Of a stretch of DNA of 64,000 nt, positions 27,446-40,448 are shown in pieces (position 1 is the first letter of the stretch; each line of letters begins with the position of its first letter). This DNA comes from Paralichthys olivaceus (lineage: Eukaryota > Chordata > Actinopteri > Pleuronectiformes > Paralichthyidae). The DNA lies in assembly GCF_024713975.1 (NCBI RefSeq), contig NC_091096.1:7264001-7328000 (forward strand). Reading direction: 5' to 3'. The notes beneath the pieces are model-generated. The model was not told where the DNA came from and did not search any database. It saw nothing but the letters and a program-made list of their open reading frames with translations. Both the position numbers and the translations under genes were made by a program.

Positions 27446-30400
27446 CACGCACCGAGTACCACTCTGTTTAACAGACTCCTAAAGCAATTCTAATCATAAT
27501 TGCCTGTGCTCCCTAAAAAAATTACGTTTTTATCGCAGATTTCACAAAGCGAAAGTGCATTTTAATGCCTCTCCCTTCAATAGGGCGAGAGCCTGCCTGT
27601 GTTCTGTCTCCCATTTTTCATCCTGCCTCTTGGGTGTTTTCAACAGCCAAATTACAGAGTGAAGAAATCTATTTGACGTAATAACGTGGAGAAGATTGGA
27701 AATGGAAAATGCTCAGTGCTGGAACGCCCCCCCCATCCCAAAAACACACACATACAGTATTCACAATACAGAATTCTTTATCCATCATAAATTCAAAAGT
27801 GATTGTATCTGTCTGTGTTTGTACATATTTATGTATGTGTGTTGCATATTTTGTGTCTTTTTTTTTTTTGTCGAGGGCACTATCTTGTGTGAATAACAAT
27901 TTAATGAATGTGTTGTGTGTCATGTTAGCTGGACTCTTTCCATATTCTCCCCGGAGAGTCCACTGCTGCGGTCAGGCCTGCTTGATATTCCAGCTGGGGC
28001 TGGAGAATAAAGAGCTTAGGGACACTGTAAACATACACCTCACGGATCCCTGTGCCTGGCTGAGATGTGTTATCTGTTCACCTCCTAGGGCACAGCCATG
28101 AATATGGAAATTAAACTATGAGGATGTAAAGGTGGGGCACCACTTCATCACTTGTTTTTTTTGTGTGTGTGTGTGTGAGTGAGTGTGTGGATGGAGAGCG
28201 GGGCAGAGGCTAGAGTCTCTGCTTTGAAATCCACAAACTGCCCATCAGCATAAATCAATTACAATTCACCGTAGGCTTGCTGACCTCAAATATAACAAGC
28301 TGTCACAATAAGTGTGTGTGTGCATGGTTGCATCTGTGTTCGCACTGAGCAGGTTTCATGACTTGAATTCAGTATGTGACACTTGGTGCAGGATGACACA
28401 TTTAGTATGTGTGTCAGGGCATATGTGATATTTGGCAACATGCTCTAACCCCTCATACACTTCCCCTGTGTTTGCCTTCAGTGGGACACATTATGCTGCG
28501 TCTACCGGTGCCTGCTCCTCCTGTCTCATTGTGACAAGAGATTATCTTCAACTACCATCAGCCCACAGTGTTATAGAAGTTGTGTTGCTATTAAGGGCTA
28601 TTTCATAATGGCTGGAAATTGCTTTAGAATCACACATTGGTTCAACACACATGCGAGACAAACATCATTGTGTTAAAATGCTTGCAGAACAACTTATGGG
28701 TAATTCTCTTCCCTGAATTTTTGAATTATTTTTCCCCTTTTTCCCGATGTTGCATTGTGAAAATAAATAAAATAAATGAACCGGGGAATTGTACAGGCTT
28801 TTTCAAGTAGCTTTATTTCCAAACTGGAGAGGCATGATGACAGATGGGGAATAAAAGATTGTGAATCTCATACCATGCAGTTTGGTCCAAACACAGTTGG
28901 GGAAGAGACAACACAGGCTGTTCCAGAGAAAAGGATGGTGATCAACAAGAGGCAGAATACAACATCTGTCAACTTTAAGTCATAATACATACGTTTCAAA
29001 ATAAGCAAAGCTGCATTCTCATCACATAAAGCCATGGTTGGGGGGGTGAGCAGAATTACATCTCATTTATTGTAAGCAGCCATGAATCCATGACCTCTGT
29101 GTCTATTTTTGATATAATTGTGTAGCTGTTTTTGATTCCGCAGAGAAAATAATGGTTTCAGATGAGGGCAGGTAGCAGTTGTACGAGTGCACAGAGTTCT
29201 TACTCCCAAATATTCTGGTAAATCACTTATTGAATCTCAGAGCAGCTCTGTGTGGTATGGATTGAAGCCGTAATGTCCTGCATATCATCCGACTGCAACT
29301 GACTGCCGGCACTATTGACATGTTCATGGTCAATTACTTCTTCAGGAGAAGTAGCACTGATGGTGAGAGGTTTTCCTGCAGCAGAATACTTGAAACATTT
29401 TTCATCCATGAATGTGCTTGTATCTCCAACTGAACATTTTACTTTACCGTGACTTTACAAAACAATGAAGACAAATGTTGCTGTGTTCGATTATGCACTT
29501 TTGCACATAACTCAAAGTTCATGTTCCTTCATGTTCGGCACATCCCCCGAAGCTGAAATAAAGCTCAGTCTCACAAAGCGAGAGCTCCACGGCATAAATC
29601 AATTTTGCTCTTATTCAACATATTAAGAAACTGTACAGCATCCTCACACTTTTGAACAGCTCTGCTCCGCTTGACTTTTAGAGTAAAAGCACAGTATCTG
29701 AACAATAAATAGGTAACAGGCAGAAAACACAAAATAGTTTGAAATAAATAATACAGTGTTTTCAATCTTGGCCTCCCATACAGCAAATACATAGCAACAC
29801 AGAGCCAGATACCACAGAGTCAGGCTGGTGTCCTGTGAGGCCCTTTGGTCCCTTGAGGGTGATCACTTGAAAGTCATGTTCTTCATGTCACTGATAAACA
29901 CGGACTTTCAGCTCAGTAAGACTTGCTCACCCACCGATCTCTCTATCAAGTGAAACATTTACGTGACAGACAGCGAAATGATGCCTGCACCAGGATTTCT
30001 GGGCTCTGTTCTTATCAATATTACAGTAGATCTGTCGTCCATAGCAGCCAGAGGAGGCACTGACATTTTTCTACAGGAAAACACTAAAGTCCACACGCAC
30101 ACCTCACATTCACACTCACACTCACACAGATCAGCAGAATTTCAGACGATTAGTAAAATAGAAGTGTTGCTGCTGACAGCCCTTGTCCCATTGAGTCAAT
30201 ACGCCTGTGTGCCGTTCACAGTTACAAATACATTTTCTTTTTCTCTTACTTTTTTCTTTTTTCCCCCCATTCTGTTGTGGGGGAAAAACTGACAGAGCCT
30301 CAGTCTGTTGGTGAGGGAAAAGAATGCAGCATTCATCCCCTCGCCTCTCAGCAACAAACCAAATGTGCAATGTCGAGGTCCACTGCAGGCGGTGATGTGA

Positions 30401-31732
30401 CAGAGGCGTCTGTAAAGAATGACTCAGCCAAATGCTTCTCAGAAAAAAAGCAAACAACCCATGTTGGCATAAATAGCAGTAAGATTACACACCCATAATT
30501 GCATTGTCAGTCTGCCCTTCATTAATGTAAATATCTACCTGGTAAATACTGTCAGAAAATAATGTTCACATGTTAAATGATAAGAATCTTTTTTTTTCAG
30601 TTTTCAGCAGATGCCCCTCCCATCAGATTCTGTGGGGCTTTTTCAAGAGGCTCAAAAACTGTTTTAAATGTGACTTAAATGTCCAAATACTGAGGCAGTT
30701 CATTACAAGGGACGTTCAGGCCGGTGGGATTTTCCGGATTGAGTCCAAACGCAGGAAAACAGCCAGTCAAGAGGATCGTCACTGTCTTACTTACACATCT
30801 CAATAATAAACATGTGGTTTTCTCTCCCTCGCACTTCAGCCCATTCCGCATTTTGTGATAAGCGAAAGCCGAGAGTGTTAATACAAACAACCTGAGTGTC
30901 CTCTACGACCCGAGCCGAGAGCAAGGTGTCTGACAAGAAGGCTTTCTTCAGTGAGAAAGGCGACCCTTGTCTGTGCTATTACCTTTGAGATCATCAGAAA
31001 ACCTTTGCTTGTTGTTGCGCTTGTAGATAAAATCAAGAAACACATGTTTGCCCCGCAGATGTAAGAAATCATCACTAAGCGTGTGTGATCCTTGTGCTCT
31101 GTATTGATAGATAAAGGGCCCTAGGCTCATTGGAAACTAAGGTCACTTTTCCTTCTTTTCACCAGTTTTTTCCTTTCCCCAGAAGTTCTGTAGTCCTTAA
31201 TAACTATGAAAAAAGCCATATATATTGTACATTAAACATCCTATATACTTATTTTGGAGTTAATTCTCAAGAGTTTTCCTTCTTTCTTGGAGATCTCAAT
31301 TCCGTTTTTCGAGCATATGTGTATTTCTTCTATTATATTTCTTCGGCTCTTTCTCCTGGTATTATCCATTATTAAGTGAGATCATGGAGATAAAGCTTAG
31401 AATTTAAATTCTTATCAGCAACACTGAGGCGGTAAGCAGTTTATCATTGTCTACCTCTGTCCCACGACTCATGTTTTCAGCCACACCCTGTAAAAATGAT
31501 GTGCGCATCAGATGTGAGCCAGGATTTCACAGTCCACGTTGCCTGCTTGCGCACACTGTGGCTGTAAAAGAGTGCCACTCTGTTCTGAATTTTATGCTGG
31601 AATTTCCATAGTTCAACATATTTTTGAAACAGCCCTTACAGTGTTCCTAGAGATGGAAATGATTGTTTTTTTTCCTGTGCCTCAGAAATATAATTTTTTT
31701 TATGTCCATGTCCAATAAAGTGGATTTATATG

Positions 31733-33319
31733 CTAAAAGAAAGTACCCTTGGTGCCACTGCACAATATCTTTTTGAAGGCCTGTCTGAATTCTTTGTTGA
31801 AGATGGTGTATATGACGGGGTTGAGTGACGAGTTGCAGTAACCAATCCAGAAGAAAAACTTAAACAGTGGATCGGGGATGACACAGGTCTCCGGGCACAC
31901 AGCCTGTAGAGAGTAGGAGAAGAAGAATGGGAACCAGCACACCACAAAGACACCGATGACCACCGCCAGGACAAAGGTGAAACGTTTCTCTCTATTCACC
32001 ATCGCTTTACGCCTCGCTGCTCCAGGGTTGTTGTCTGTTTTTGACTTCCTCCCTGGTACCAGCCGAGCCCCCTTTGAAGTGGCAATCATGTCCTGGTACC
32101 GCTTGACTGAGGCCGGGGAGTGGATGCCCCCTCCAGCCGGGGATCCTGGCATGCTAGGGCTGCCTCGACCTCCTCCGTGGCTATGCTCCATATCACTCTC
32201 TGTGCTTGAGCTGTCGCCATTGTTATTGTCAGCTTTTTTCCCTCCCCACTTTTTGCCCTTCTTCTTCTTCGTCTCTTTAGTCTTGGCAGGGGCAGACTGA
32301 GGCTCGGGGGAAGGGGGTGAGGGGGTGTGGGGAGAGGTATCAAGGGAAGATGTGACAGGGGTCATGGCTGTAGAATGGGGCGGAGGTTGGAGGAGATTAT
32401 TGGGTGTGGGATTCTGGGAGGTTAGAGCCTCTCCTTGAGATGAGGAAGGGGCAATGGTAAGGGTGGGGGGCCTGGCATGGGAGGCTTTGTTGGAAGAAGG
32501 GGGTGTGCTTTCTTCATCATTTTTCCCATTGGCCTGTGCATGGCGTGGTGGATGACTTGGCGTGGCACAGCCAGCGCCATCCTTCCTGGGCTCTCCGGGT
32601 GGGCAGCGTGTTCTCTGCTTGGCTATTTGGTAGATTCTTACGTAGACCAGGATCATGATGACGCATGGTGCAAAGAAGGAGCCAATGGTGGAGTAAAGGA
32701 TATACCACCTTTCGTCGTTCAGCTGGCACTGGGGCCCTCTCTCGGTCCCCTGCTCCCCTGGCTCGCTCTTGTTCAATGAGAGCAGGGGGGGGAAGGAGAT
32801 GATGGCAGAGATGAGCCAAACAACCACAATGGCAGCTTTGATGCGTCTGGGAGTTCGCTGACGCCCATACGTGACCCTGGAAATGGAGAGGTAGCGGTCC
32901 AGGGAAATGGCGCACAGGTGCGCAATGGATGAGGTGCAGAAGAGCACATCCAGAGCCAAGTAGATCTCACACCACAGAGATTTAAAGTACCAGTAGCCGA
33001 GAAGTTCATTAGCCAGGGAGAAGGGGATGATGAGCGTGGCTACTAAAATGTCCGCAGCGGCCAGTGACACTAAGAACAGATTCTGTGGACCCCGGAGCGC
33101 CCGGCTGGTCAGGACAGCGATGATGACCATGATGTTCCCCACGATGGTGAAGACGACCATCAAGGTGATGGCGGTGGCGAAGACCGCCGTGGCTTCTGGG
33201 GAGTACGGGGCGAGCTTCAGGACGCTCTGGTTGCAGGGCACGGAGGCTCCGGAGCTGCTCACGCTGCTGTTCCAGCCGCTCAGCTCCATGGAGCAGCTGC
33301 TGTCCAGAACCGAGGCCAT
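31733..33319 (-). CDS. adra2b: Alpha-2B adrenergic receptor
   Basis: Single-exon class A GPCR of 528 aa that binds adrenaline and noradrenaline and couples to Gi at the plasma membrane. Residues 1-45 are an extracellular tail with N-glycosylation sequons at N17 and N30. TM1-TM2 run through [17 protein letters not shown]; amine-binding D124 sits in [11 protein letters not shown] is at 141-143, TM5 has FFAPC, TM6 has [10 protein letters not shown] and TM7 has [13 protein letters not shown]. Cys520 in the short tail (KKILC) is a likely palmitoylation site. TM2 reads [19 protein letters not shown] as in the mammalian 2B subtype. Linkage to dusp2 also favours 2B over 2A, 2C or 2D. The third loop is about 210 aa, Pro/Ser-rich, with a lysine-rich block ([15 protein letters not shown]) and no mammalian-type poly-glutamate run. 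The first ATG gives a start just before the expected N-tail; absence of introns is normal for this gene. Confidence 0.95.
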   Translation of the reverse strand: MASVLDSSCSMELSGWNSSVSSSGASVPCNQSVLKLAPYSPEATAVFATAITLMVVFTIVGNIMVIIAVLTSRALRGPQNLFLVSLAAADILVATLIIPFSLANELLGYWYFKSLWCEIYLALDVLFCTSSIAHLCAISLDRYLSISRVTYGRQRTPRRIKAAIVVVWLISAIISFPPLLSLNKSEPGEQGTERGPQCQLNDERWYILYSTIGSFFAPCVIMILVYVRIYQIAKQRTRCPPGEPRKDGAGCATPSHPPRHAQANGKNDEESTPPSSNKASHARPPTLTIAPSSSQGEALTSQNPTPNNLLQPPPHSTAMTPVTSSLDTSPHTPSPPSPEPQSAPAKTKETKKKKGKKWGGKKADNNNGDSSSTESDMEHSHGGGRGSPSMPGSPAGGGIHSPASVKRYQDMIATSKGARLVPGRKSKTDNNPGAARRKAMVNREKRFTFVLAVVIGVFVVCWFPFFFSYSLQAVCPETCVIPDPLFKFFFWIGYCNSSLNPVIYTIFNKEFRQAFKKILCSGTKGTFF

Positions 33320-36300
33320 GCTGGGGGTAGTTTTCCAGGAGTCTTCACAGATAAAAATAAATAAATCATAATAATAAAAAACATATAAATGAATATATAT
33401 ATATATATATAAATATGTTTGGACATTGCAAATGTTTGCAGACTGCTTTTCATCAAGGTTTTCTTTTAATAAATTCGTCGTAACGTTTTTATTATTGTAT
33501 TATATTTTTGTGGAGATTAAAATGTTCCAATGATTTTGGAAAATACACATAATGTGATTATAGTTATAATTACCTCAGTTGCTCTCGTTTTGTCTCTGTG
33601 TTGTGTCCAAATGTTAGCTCCCTCGCATCCTCCACGGCAGGTCTTCCAAGTCCATTTTAAGCGCACAAACAGTCCCGGGCGTTGTGCGTCAAGACACGGA
33701 TCGGTGCCTTTCAATTAAAAACGACGCTCTGCCTCTTTGTTGAACAGATTTCCCCACAGAAATACGGAATTACTATTTTGACTCTGCCTGCTGCGCATCA
33801 ACCCTTGCAGAGTTACAATTCAGCCAGAAGCGCAACAAATATAAAAAAAAACTTCCTTACGCGCAAAGCTTGTCTAGGTTGATTAATCAGCGTCTTGAAG
33901 GGCAGCGATTCAATTTACAATAATCTCATTTCGGGCTGTGCACAGCGAGGCGACAAGTAACACACGACAGACCGGTTTAGAGTGAACAAGCTCGCCCTAT
34001 TCACAGATCTCCGTGCGCCCTCGTTTGGAGACGCGCGCCTCGCCGAGCGTCTCATGTGAGGAGCGATCACAGAAAGGCTCACACAAAGTGAGTTAAAGTT
34101 AATATGATGCAATATTTACTCTGAGTCTCCAATAAAACGTTATGCCTGCGTTTCTAGCCACTCAGGAAGGAGAAAGCTCAAAGTTAACCTCGAGCCCAGT
34201 CACATAAATGAAGTCAAAACGCAGTGTCTTCCGTGGTGAAATGATCCCTGCAGAGCTGCTTCCGCCTGGAGTTGTTTCTGTCTCCCCACAATTTTCACCA
34301 GGATGTCAAGATTCAGCCGCTCCGCCGGCGCACATCACCCGCGTCCTCACAGAGGCGCAGCAGCACCTTCTCTTGTGACCAGGACCTTGTGAAATCTAAT
34401 AAGTGGGGTGCCTCCCATCTTCCTCTTGCGCGTCTTTTCTAGAGCCGGTGATGTCACTGTGGAGCGGAGGGCGTCATGGGATCTTTCTCTCTATCCCTCC
34501 AGCTCTTCTCCCTCTTTCCCCCCTCACACACATTAAAACGCTGCAGTTATGGTAGGAAAGGCTTGTTGTGTGGCACTGCTTCGTTCAGCTCACTCCACTG
34601 AACGCTGGGGGTGTCCGGATGAACATTTTAGAGATTCATTTTCATGCATTCACTGAGGTCATGTTGGAGTGTTGTATCTTGGTCATTCACAAATAGAGCA
34701 TAAAGGAGGTTCTCATTAAGTCTACACATTATTCCATAAACCCTTAATTTTGAGGAACATCCTGCAGTCATCCAAGTCAGGGCATCTTCAGTTGTGTTCA
34801 GCAACATGTTTCTTGAAGATGTTTCAATTCTCATTCAAGAGGCTTCTTCAGTTGTTTATTTGGAGGAATGCTCCCCTTCCCAGTGCCAAACGATTGATGC
34901 ATTTAACTGTTTTATCGTTAACAAAACAATAATTCTCACATTTTTTAAATATAAAAACCTTCTTCTGTTCACAGCTGGAAAAGCTAATATATGTCAACGT
35001 AAGGGTGATTGTTTTTCCTTATAAAATCTGCAGTCTCCTCATGCTCAGCCACCTCACAACTTAATTCACTGTGTTATCTTCCACTCCAGCTCACAGGGCA
35101 GCCTCTGCACTGCATTTACCTCACCACTTGATTTCCATTTAAATGCCTCTGCCCCTATATGTGTCCTGCAACTTCCTGCCTCATGAAACATGGACACCCA
35201 CAGCATCCCCTCATTGAGTTTGTTGCCTACCTGAGATCAAGTGTTCAGTTATGGGGTGAAAAATACAGGTCATGCTGCCCGTTTTACAGAGACATAGACT
35301 AAACAGCAGCAGAGTTTATCTCGTGGTGGTGGAAAGTGGGTGGATGGTTCCTGTGTTAAAAACTCAATCACTTACAAATAACACAAATAAACACAAACAC
35401 ACTCTCCAGCCCACACATTAACACGCACATACAATCTTATGAATGGTATGTGGGTAGGAGGTCCTGCTCACTTTGTTTTTGTAGAGCATCCCCCCCACAC
35501 ATTGTTGCATTAATGAGACAGACACCCAGAGAGGCACCCATGGAATTATAGTTGGGAGCCCTGATTGTGTGACCTGAAGCTGCAGCCAATAATGGTTGCG
35601 CATTTTTCTCTCCACACCACACATTCTAAATATAAAGGGAAAGAGAACAAAGCTTTTAGCGGGAGAGTGCACTCCAATCAAGAGCCTCTGTTTCCGTGGG
35701 TGAACTGTGCTTAGTAACACGCTGGAAATGCATTCTGGGGGAGAGGGGTATGCCACTGATGCCAAGGTTATAGAGGCCGAGCAGCACACAGTGTTGAATA
35801 CACCGCTTTAGAAATGCTTGTTGTGTAAGAGCATGTGATATAGAAACGCGTACACGCTCACGCAAACAGGACAAAACACGACCCTGGAGCAGCTTCTGTT
35901 GTCACATATCACACACAGGGGATGAAGTTTGCACCTGGTCTTGGAGAGGACACTCACTCTTTGAGAAAGCTTTATACGCCATTGAAAATGAAAATTTTCT
36001 TCAAAATCCCTGAAGTCTCCCTGTGAAGATTTAACATTGCTGAGAAGTCTTCTCCAAATGAGTTCCGGCTTGACTACAGCCGGGCCGGCATAATGCTGCA
36101 AGGTTGCTGAGGAAGGCTGCACACATCGTGGTTCAAGTGCAAATCAATTACTGCACAGTCCCTGCCCTTTGTACACTTTCATTATAGACCCCCCATCCAT
36201 TTTGAAAAGTTATTGGTTTGATCCTGCCTCCTTTTTTGTGTGCACTCATATCCTCTGTGTGCAGTGGAGCTGTTTAATTTCAGACCATGAGAGTGAGGAC

Positions 36301-36440
36301 AGTTTGGGAATGTGAGGTTGTTCCTAGCTCTCTTCAGGGGGCTAAGACTTTGGTTTATGGTTCATTAGGTTCAGTGAGATCCTGGTTAGGGTTAGGCATG
36401 TGTCTGTTGTATGTAAAGTGAGGGTTAGAGAATAGAACAA
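33320..36440. other. 5' flank of adra2b and intergenic DNA
   Basis: No further gene recognised. The stretch upstream of the adra2b start (to about 34.5 kb) is richer in CpG than its surroundings and is probably the 5' UTR and promoter. A CRE-like word TGATGTCA lies at 34449-34456, and an (AT)n run at about 33.39-33.41 kb. No TATA box could be tied to a start site. Confidence 0.5.
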
Positions 36441-36560
36441 CGCCTTATCAATCAATCAATATCTATTTATACAGCCCAAATCACAATTTGTCTCATTACT
36501 ACCAAAAAACCCTATTAACAGGGGGGAAAAACTTAGAAACATCAGAGAGATCTGTTGTTT
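36441..36560 (+). repeat. Dispersed teleost repeat head next to minisatellite
   Basis: ATCAATCAATCAATATCTAT followed by TATACAGCCCAAATCACAAT and TTGTCTCA is a widespread percomorph repeat motif. It leads directly into the minisatellite, and repeat-like sequence continues beyond it to about 37.1 kb (GGCAGGTTTTAGGCCTACTC, then GTGTCTGTCTCCCGAGC). The whole 36.44-37.1 kb block is likely one repeat copy. Confidence 0.55.
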
Positions 36561-36760
36561 GGGACCCACCCTCATGATCTATGGTCCATGATCGCAGTCT
36601 ACGATCCACCGTCATGATCTATGGTCCATGATCGCAGTCTACGATCCACCGTCATGATCTATGGTCCATGATCGCAGTCTACGATCCACCGTCATGATCT
36701 ATGGTCCATGATCGCAGTCTACGATCCACCATCATGATCTATGGTCCATGATCACAGTCT
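36561..36760 (+). repeat. Minisatellite, five 40-bp units
   Basis: Five head-to-tail copies of a 40-bp unit, starting ACGATCCACCGTCATGATCT and followed by ATGGTCCATGATCGCAGTCT. Units two to four are identical. The first differs in its first half (GGGACCCACCCTC), and the fifth has two changes (CCATCATG, ATCACAG). The unit is itself rich in ATGATC/GATCAT words. Confidence 0.97.
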
Positions 36761-37179
36761 ACGATGTGGCCACAGCAGCGATCCTGGATCTACAAACGAT
36801 AAAACACAAGGACTGCGGGTGTCATGTGTCCCCTGACATTCTAGACCAACAGCAGTATAAATAGGAGCTGGTTGAAGACAGACCTGAAACCAGCAACTAT
36901 CAGCTTTATCAAAAAGGCAGGTTTTAGGCCTACTCTTAAACGTAGAGAGGGTGTCTGTCTCCCGAGCGAAGACTTGTAGCTCCAAAGCTTTACCTGACAC
37001 CTCTTTTCACAAGTTGGATTATAAATTACCAGCAGGCCAACCAGAGGGCGGTTTTCTCTTCTCAGACTGATTGTGTTGAAGGCTTTTAAAGGCCTGCAGA
37101 AACTATTTTACCACAAAGATTGGGAGAAAAACAGAAAAATATAATTCATATTCCTGCAACACCTTCCACTGGGATGGAT

Positions 37180-37376
37180 TTTATGTGGTGCTTTGGCAAC
37201 TCACCAGGTCGAGCATACACGATTAAGTCCTTACTAAAGTGTCCCAGGTTTGAATTCAGTTTGTGCCCTTTGCTGCATGTTGTCCCCTGGACATCTATTT
37301 CTCTAACTTTCTTATATGTGCGTCTCTCTGTCGACCTTCCAATCACAATAAAGGCAAAGAAAACCCGTAAAAGAAC
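37180..37376 (+). repeat. tRNA-derived SINE remnant
   Basis: A B-box-like GGTTTGAATTC at 37247-37257 lies about 60 bp inside the fragment. It is followed by TTTGCTGCATGTTGTCCCC and ends with ACAATAAAGGCAAAGAAAA. This is the layout of a common teleost tRNA-head SINE with its GCTGCATGT body and AATAAAGGC tail. It is degenerate, and its A-box is unclear. It explains the long open frames on both strands here. Confidence 0.6.
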
Positions 37377-38060
37377 AGAGAAAACAATTATACCAGTGAC
37401 AGTTCTCAAAAGTATGGTATTAAAAGTGTTTGTGTATGTGTGCAGCCCACAAACAATTACAGAGAGCGCTCCCAGATGGTCAAACAGTAATTTACCCAAC
37501 TGCTTTTGTAATGATGACAACGCTGTTTGTGTGTGTGCCTGCAGGCCACAGCGACTCTGCGTTGTTCCCCCACACTGTAACTCTCCAGCTAATAATATCA
37601 CACATATTGCATTCATGTAATCTGTTAGCTGTGTTTTCCAAACTGCATTTCTTATGTGAGTGACGCAGACTTCAGTTGTGAATAGCAAATAGTGTAAATC
37701 CCCACATCTAACAAAAGTGGGATCTCTGTGCTAATCCCTAATCTCTCATGCTCCTCTTTTTGTGCATATAGAACGAGAGCACACACACCAGCAGACACAC
37801 AATCGGTAGGTGTTGCCACAGCCTAATGTAATATGACAGGGCCTGACAGTGGTTTAATGTGGACACTGAGTGTGAATAACAGTTTCAATAAGGGGCCTGA
37901 CGAAGTGAGGAGGAACAACATGAGAATGAGATGAGAGATAGAGTCAAGAGACAGAGAGGTGTAAAAGTCTGCCTCCAGAGATCAGTGATGGAGTGAAAGG
38001 ACAATAAAATCATTTCAATGTGTTGATGGACAATCACGTGTTCGGAAACAGAACAGACAG

Positions 38061-38105
<45 letters not shown>

Positions 38106-40034
38106 AGTGATGCATCAGGTAATAAATGGTCTGCTGGTGTCATCTGCTGGATAATTCTGAATCCTCTTATTTTCTAGTAATTTCAAAAGTTGTCAGCAGA
38201 GGGCCCTGTCTTATTATAAATTCATCTCCAATGCTTGTGACACTGTTTCTGGTAATGACAACAATGATGATAATAATCCGCATGACTTTTCTTTTGAAAC
38301 TACCTTTGGCAGTGGTAGACACTAAGATCTTAAGTAAATATACAACGTGACAAGTGAATATCCTTTATACTGCTTAATGTAAAAGTCAAATATTAAAAGT
38401 CAAAGTTCTTCAGAAAAATGTCTTGTGACTAATATGTGACTATATACATATATATATATATATATACGTGTGTGTTATTTATATATATTAGATTGTTAAT
38501 TCTGGTGCATCAAAGCTTAGGCAGGAGTTTATTTAAGTAGCAAATGGAGGTGGAGCTAAAAGTTATTCAGTTATAATAATATTTCAAGTCCAGTGGTTCC
38601 CATCTGGTAAGAGCTGCCTCCAGGGGACAATATATCAAGTCTGGCTTCAAAAATGTGTTTCAGCATTTCTGACTTTTCTTTAACCTTTGCCTTTTTGTGA
38701 AATACTGGTTAACTTTCTCTCTTCGGGTCATTTCAGTGAAACCATCTGAAAAAATTTACAAGAGAAATTTGCCTTCTATGAAAACACATCTGAAATGTAA
38801 CAAATATGTACAAAGAGGTCATGTAGCAATCACTTGTTTAATCATTAACGATGCAGTGTATTGTATAGGCTTGTGCTTTTAGTGTAAAATCTTAATCTGA
38901 AAAGTAAATCAAGTACAAATAGATCAAAACTGTAGTTGAACCAAATGTGCTCTGTAGTTATTTTCCATCAGTCTACAGTGACAGTTACTTTTCAAAAGAT
39001 GTAAACAGAATTTGACTGTAAAAGTTTGACTGTTCACAAACAGGAACAAACACACATTTAAACAAACTCTTTATCAAAAGCAACAATCATTTCTCTGGCC
39101 TCTGTGGGTGAACACAAGAAAGACGTCAAGCTCGAGGGTTAAGTACATGGTGAGCAATAAATACCTCCAAGAGGAAGTGGATCATTTCAATGTCAGTCAC
39201 ATAATTATCATCAGGGGATAAGGTGGTGCTGACATTTGATCTTTAATTCACTCGTGGTAGTTCTTTGTCATTCGAGACGATTGAGTTTGGAGTCAACTAC
39301 ATTTGTTCAATACTGATGATATTGACAAAAGCTAAATGTTCAAAGTTCAGTTGTGTATCGTGGTGAAATTCAGTTTCTGGAAAAGTGACTTTTACCCACA
39401 ACAGTTCTATGTTCACTTCTCGTAGCATATAACCTGGGGTTGACGTGTTAAAATATTGCTCTGTAATCTGAAATCAATCTGAAATCCAACAGAATGAGGA
39501 ACCAGCATTTGATCACAATGGGAAACCAAAACTACACAGTGACTCTACAGATGAATTGATACTTGATCAAGATACTGTATTATGAGAACAAATCAATTTG
39601 TGATAAGGAACGGACTTTCCGAACTTCCTGATCAAATTTACCCTCTGTGGCCTTCCTCTCTTTCAAGTGCTTTTTAAAAACTCATTCTCACTGTCAGATG
39701 TGGAAAGTTATTTACTCCACCTTATTAAGTGGAAGTGAAATGTATGTCAGTGGTTGTTGAGGTCAAAAGGGCTTCAGACTGTAAAAACCCATTCTCTGCA
39801 GATGATGCTCCAAAACACTCAGCAATGTTTAATTCCCCCTGATTCAGCAAGAGTGAATTTAAGTGCAGCGAGGTCAGCGGTAATGTTCACCCCCGAAAAG
39901 ACAGCAACACACTCTGGGCTGTCTAGAGAGAGTCCCGTGTCAGAGAGCACGAGCTGGCTGTATCCTTTAGAGAATATGGAATTCTACAGAACAATTCTAC
40001 AGAAAAAACAGACTCTTGTTCTCACCACCATGTT
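37377..40034. other. Intergenic DNA between adra2b and dusp2
   Basis: No coding exon recognised. The interval holds a long (GT)n microsatellite at 38063-38103 and a (TA)n run around 38.44-38.47 kb; the rest is AT-rich non-coding sequence. Confidence 0.6.
38063..38103 (+). repeat. (GT)n microsatellite
   Basis: About 20 uninterrupted GT units. Confidence 0.95.
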
Positions 40035-40417
40035 TTTATTTAAGTGGAAAAACAGTAGGAATCAGCCAAACCTTGTTGGTATAAAGTGCAGTAACAGACA
40101 AACATGATGTGTCATAAGAAATGCTGATATAATAAATAAAAAATAAAAAATATATTTACACAATTAAAACAACTTCTTCCAGGTTGAGTGTACTTAGAGT
40201 AATTTATCTCAGGATACAAAATGATCAGACCTATGACTACACACCACTTCTGGTTTGTGCAGTTTTATAAATTAGACAATAAAACCAGAATTGCTGTATG
40301 AAGTTAACACAGTGTTGTCTCATATAAAGATGTCACAGTGGCTGTGACTGTGGAGGAATGACTCTTGGAATGTAAATAGCCCTTGCAAATAATCAGGCAC
40401 GTAATTCAAACAAGGTA

Positions 40418-40448
<31 letters not shown>

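Larger units (their letters stand above)
19247..31732. other. About 12.5 kb of intergenic DNA downstream of adra2b
   Basis: No coding exon recognised. It contains SINE- and LINE-like fragments (21.45-22.13 kb, 24.30-24.44 kb), a 30-bp direct repeat around 26.33 and 26.51 kb, and four (CA/GT)n microsatellites between 25.2 and 27.5 kb. Stretches around 27.5-27.6 kb and 28.2-30.0 kb, rich in TAAT-type words, could hold conserved regulatory elements of adra2b, but one sequence alone cannot show this. Confidence 0.55.

Noticed and set aside
27709-28101. 130-codon plus-strand frame
   Set aside because: Arises across homopolymer C and T runs and a GT-rich patch; no conserved motif.
31956-32343. Open frames opposite or out of frame with the adra2b third loop
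   Set aside because: Shadows of the GC-rich adra2b coding sequence.
37120-37688. Long open frames on both strands (166 and 180 codons)
   Set aside because: They overlap each other, have no recognisable domain, and are explained by a tRNA-derived SINE remnant (B box at 37247-37257, GCTGCATGT body, AATAAAGGC tail).
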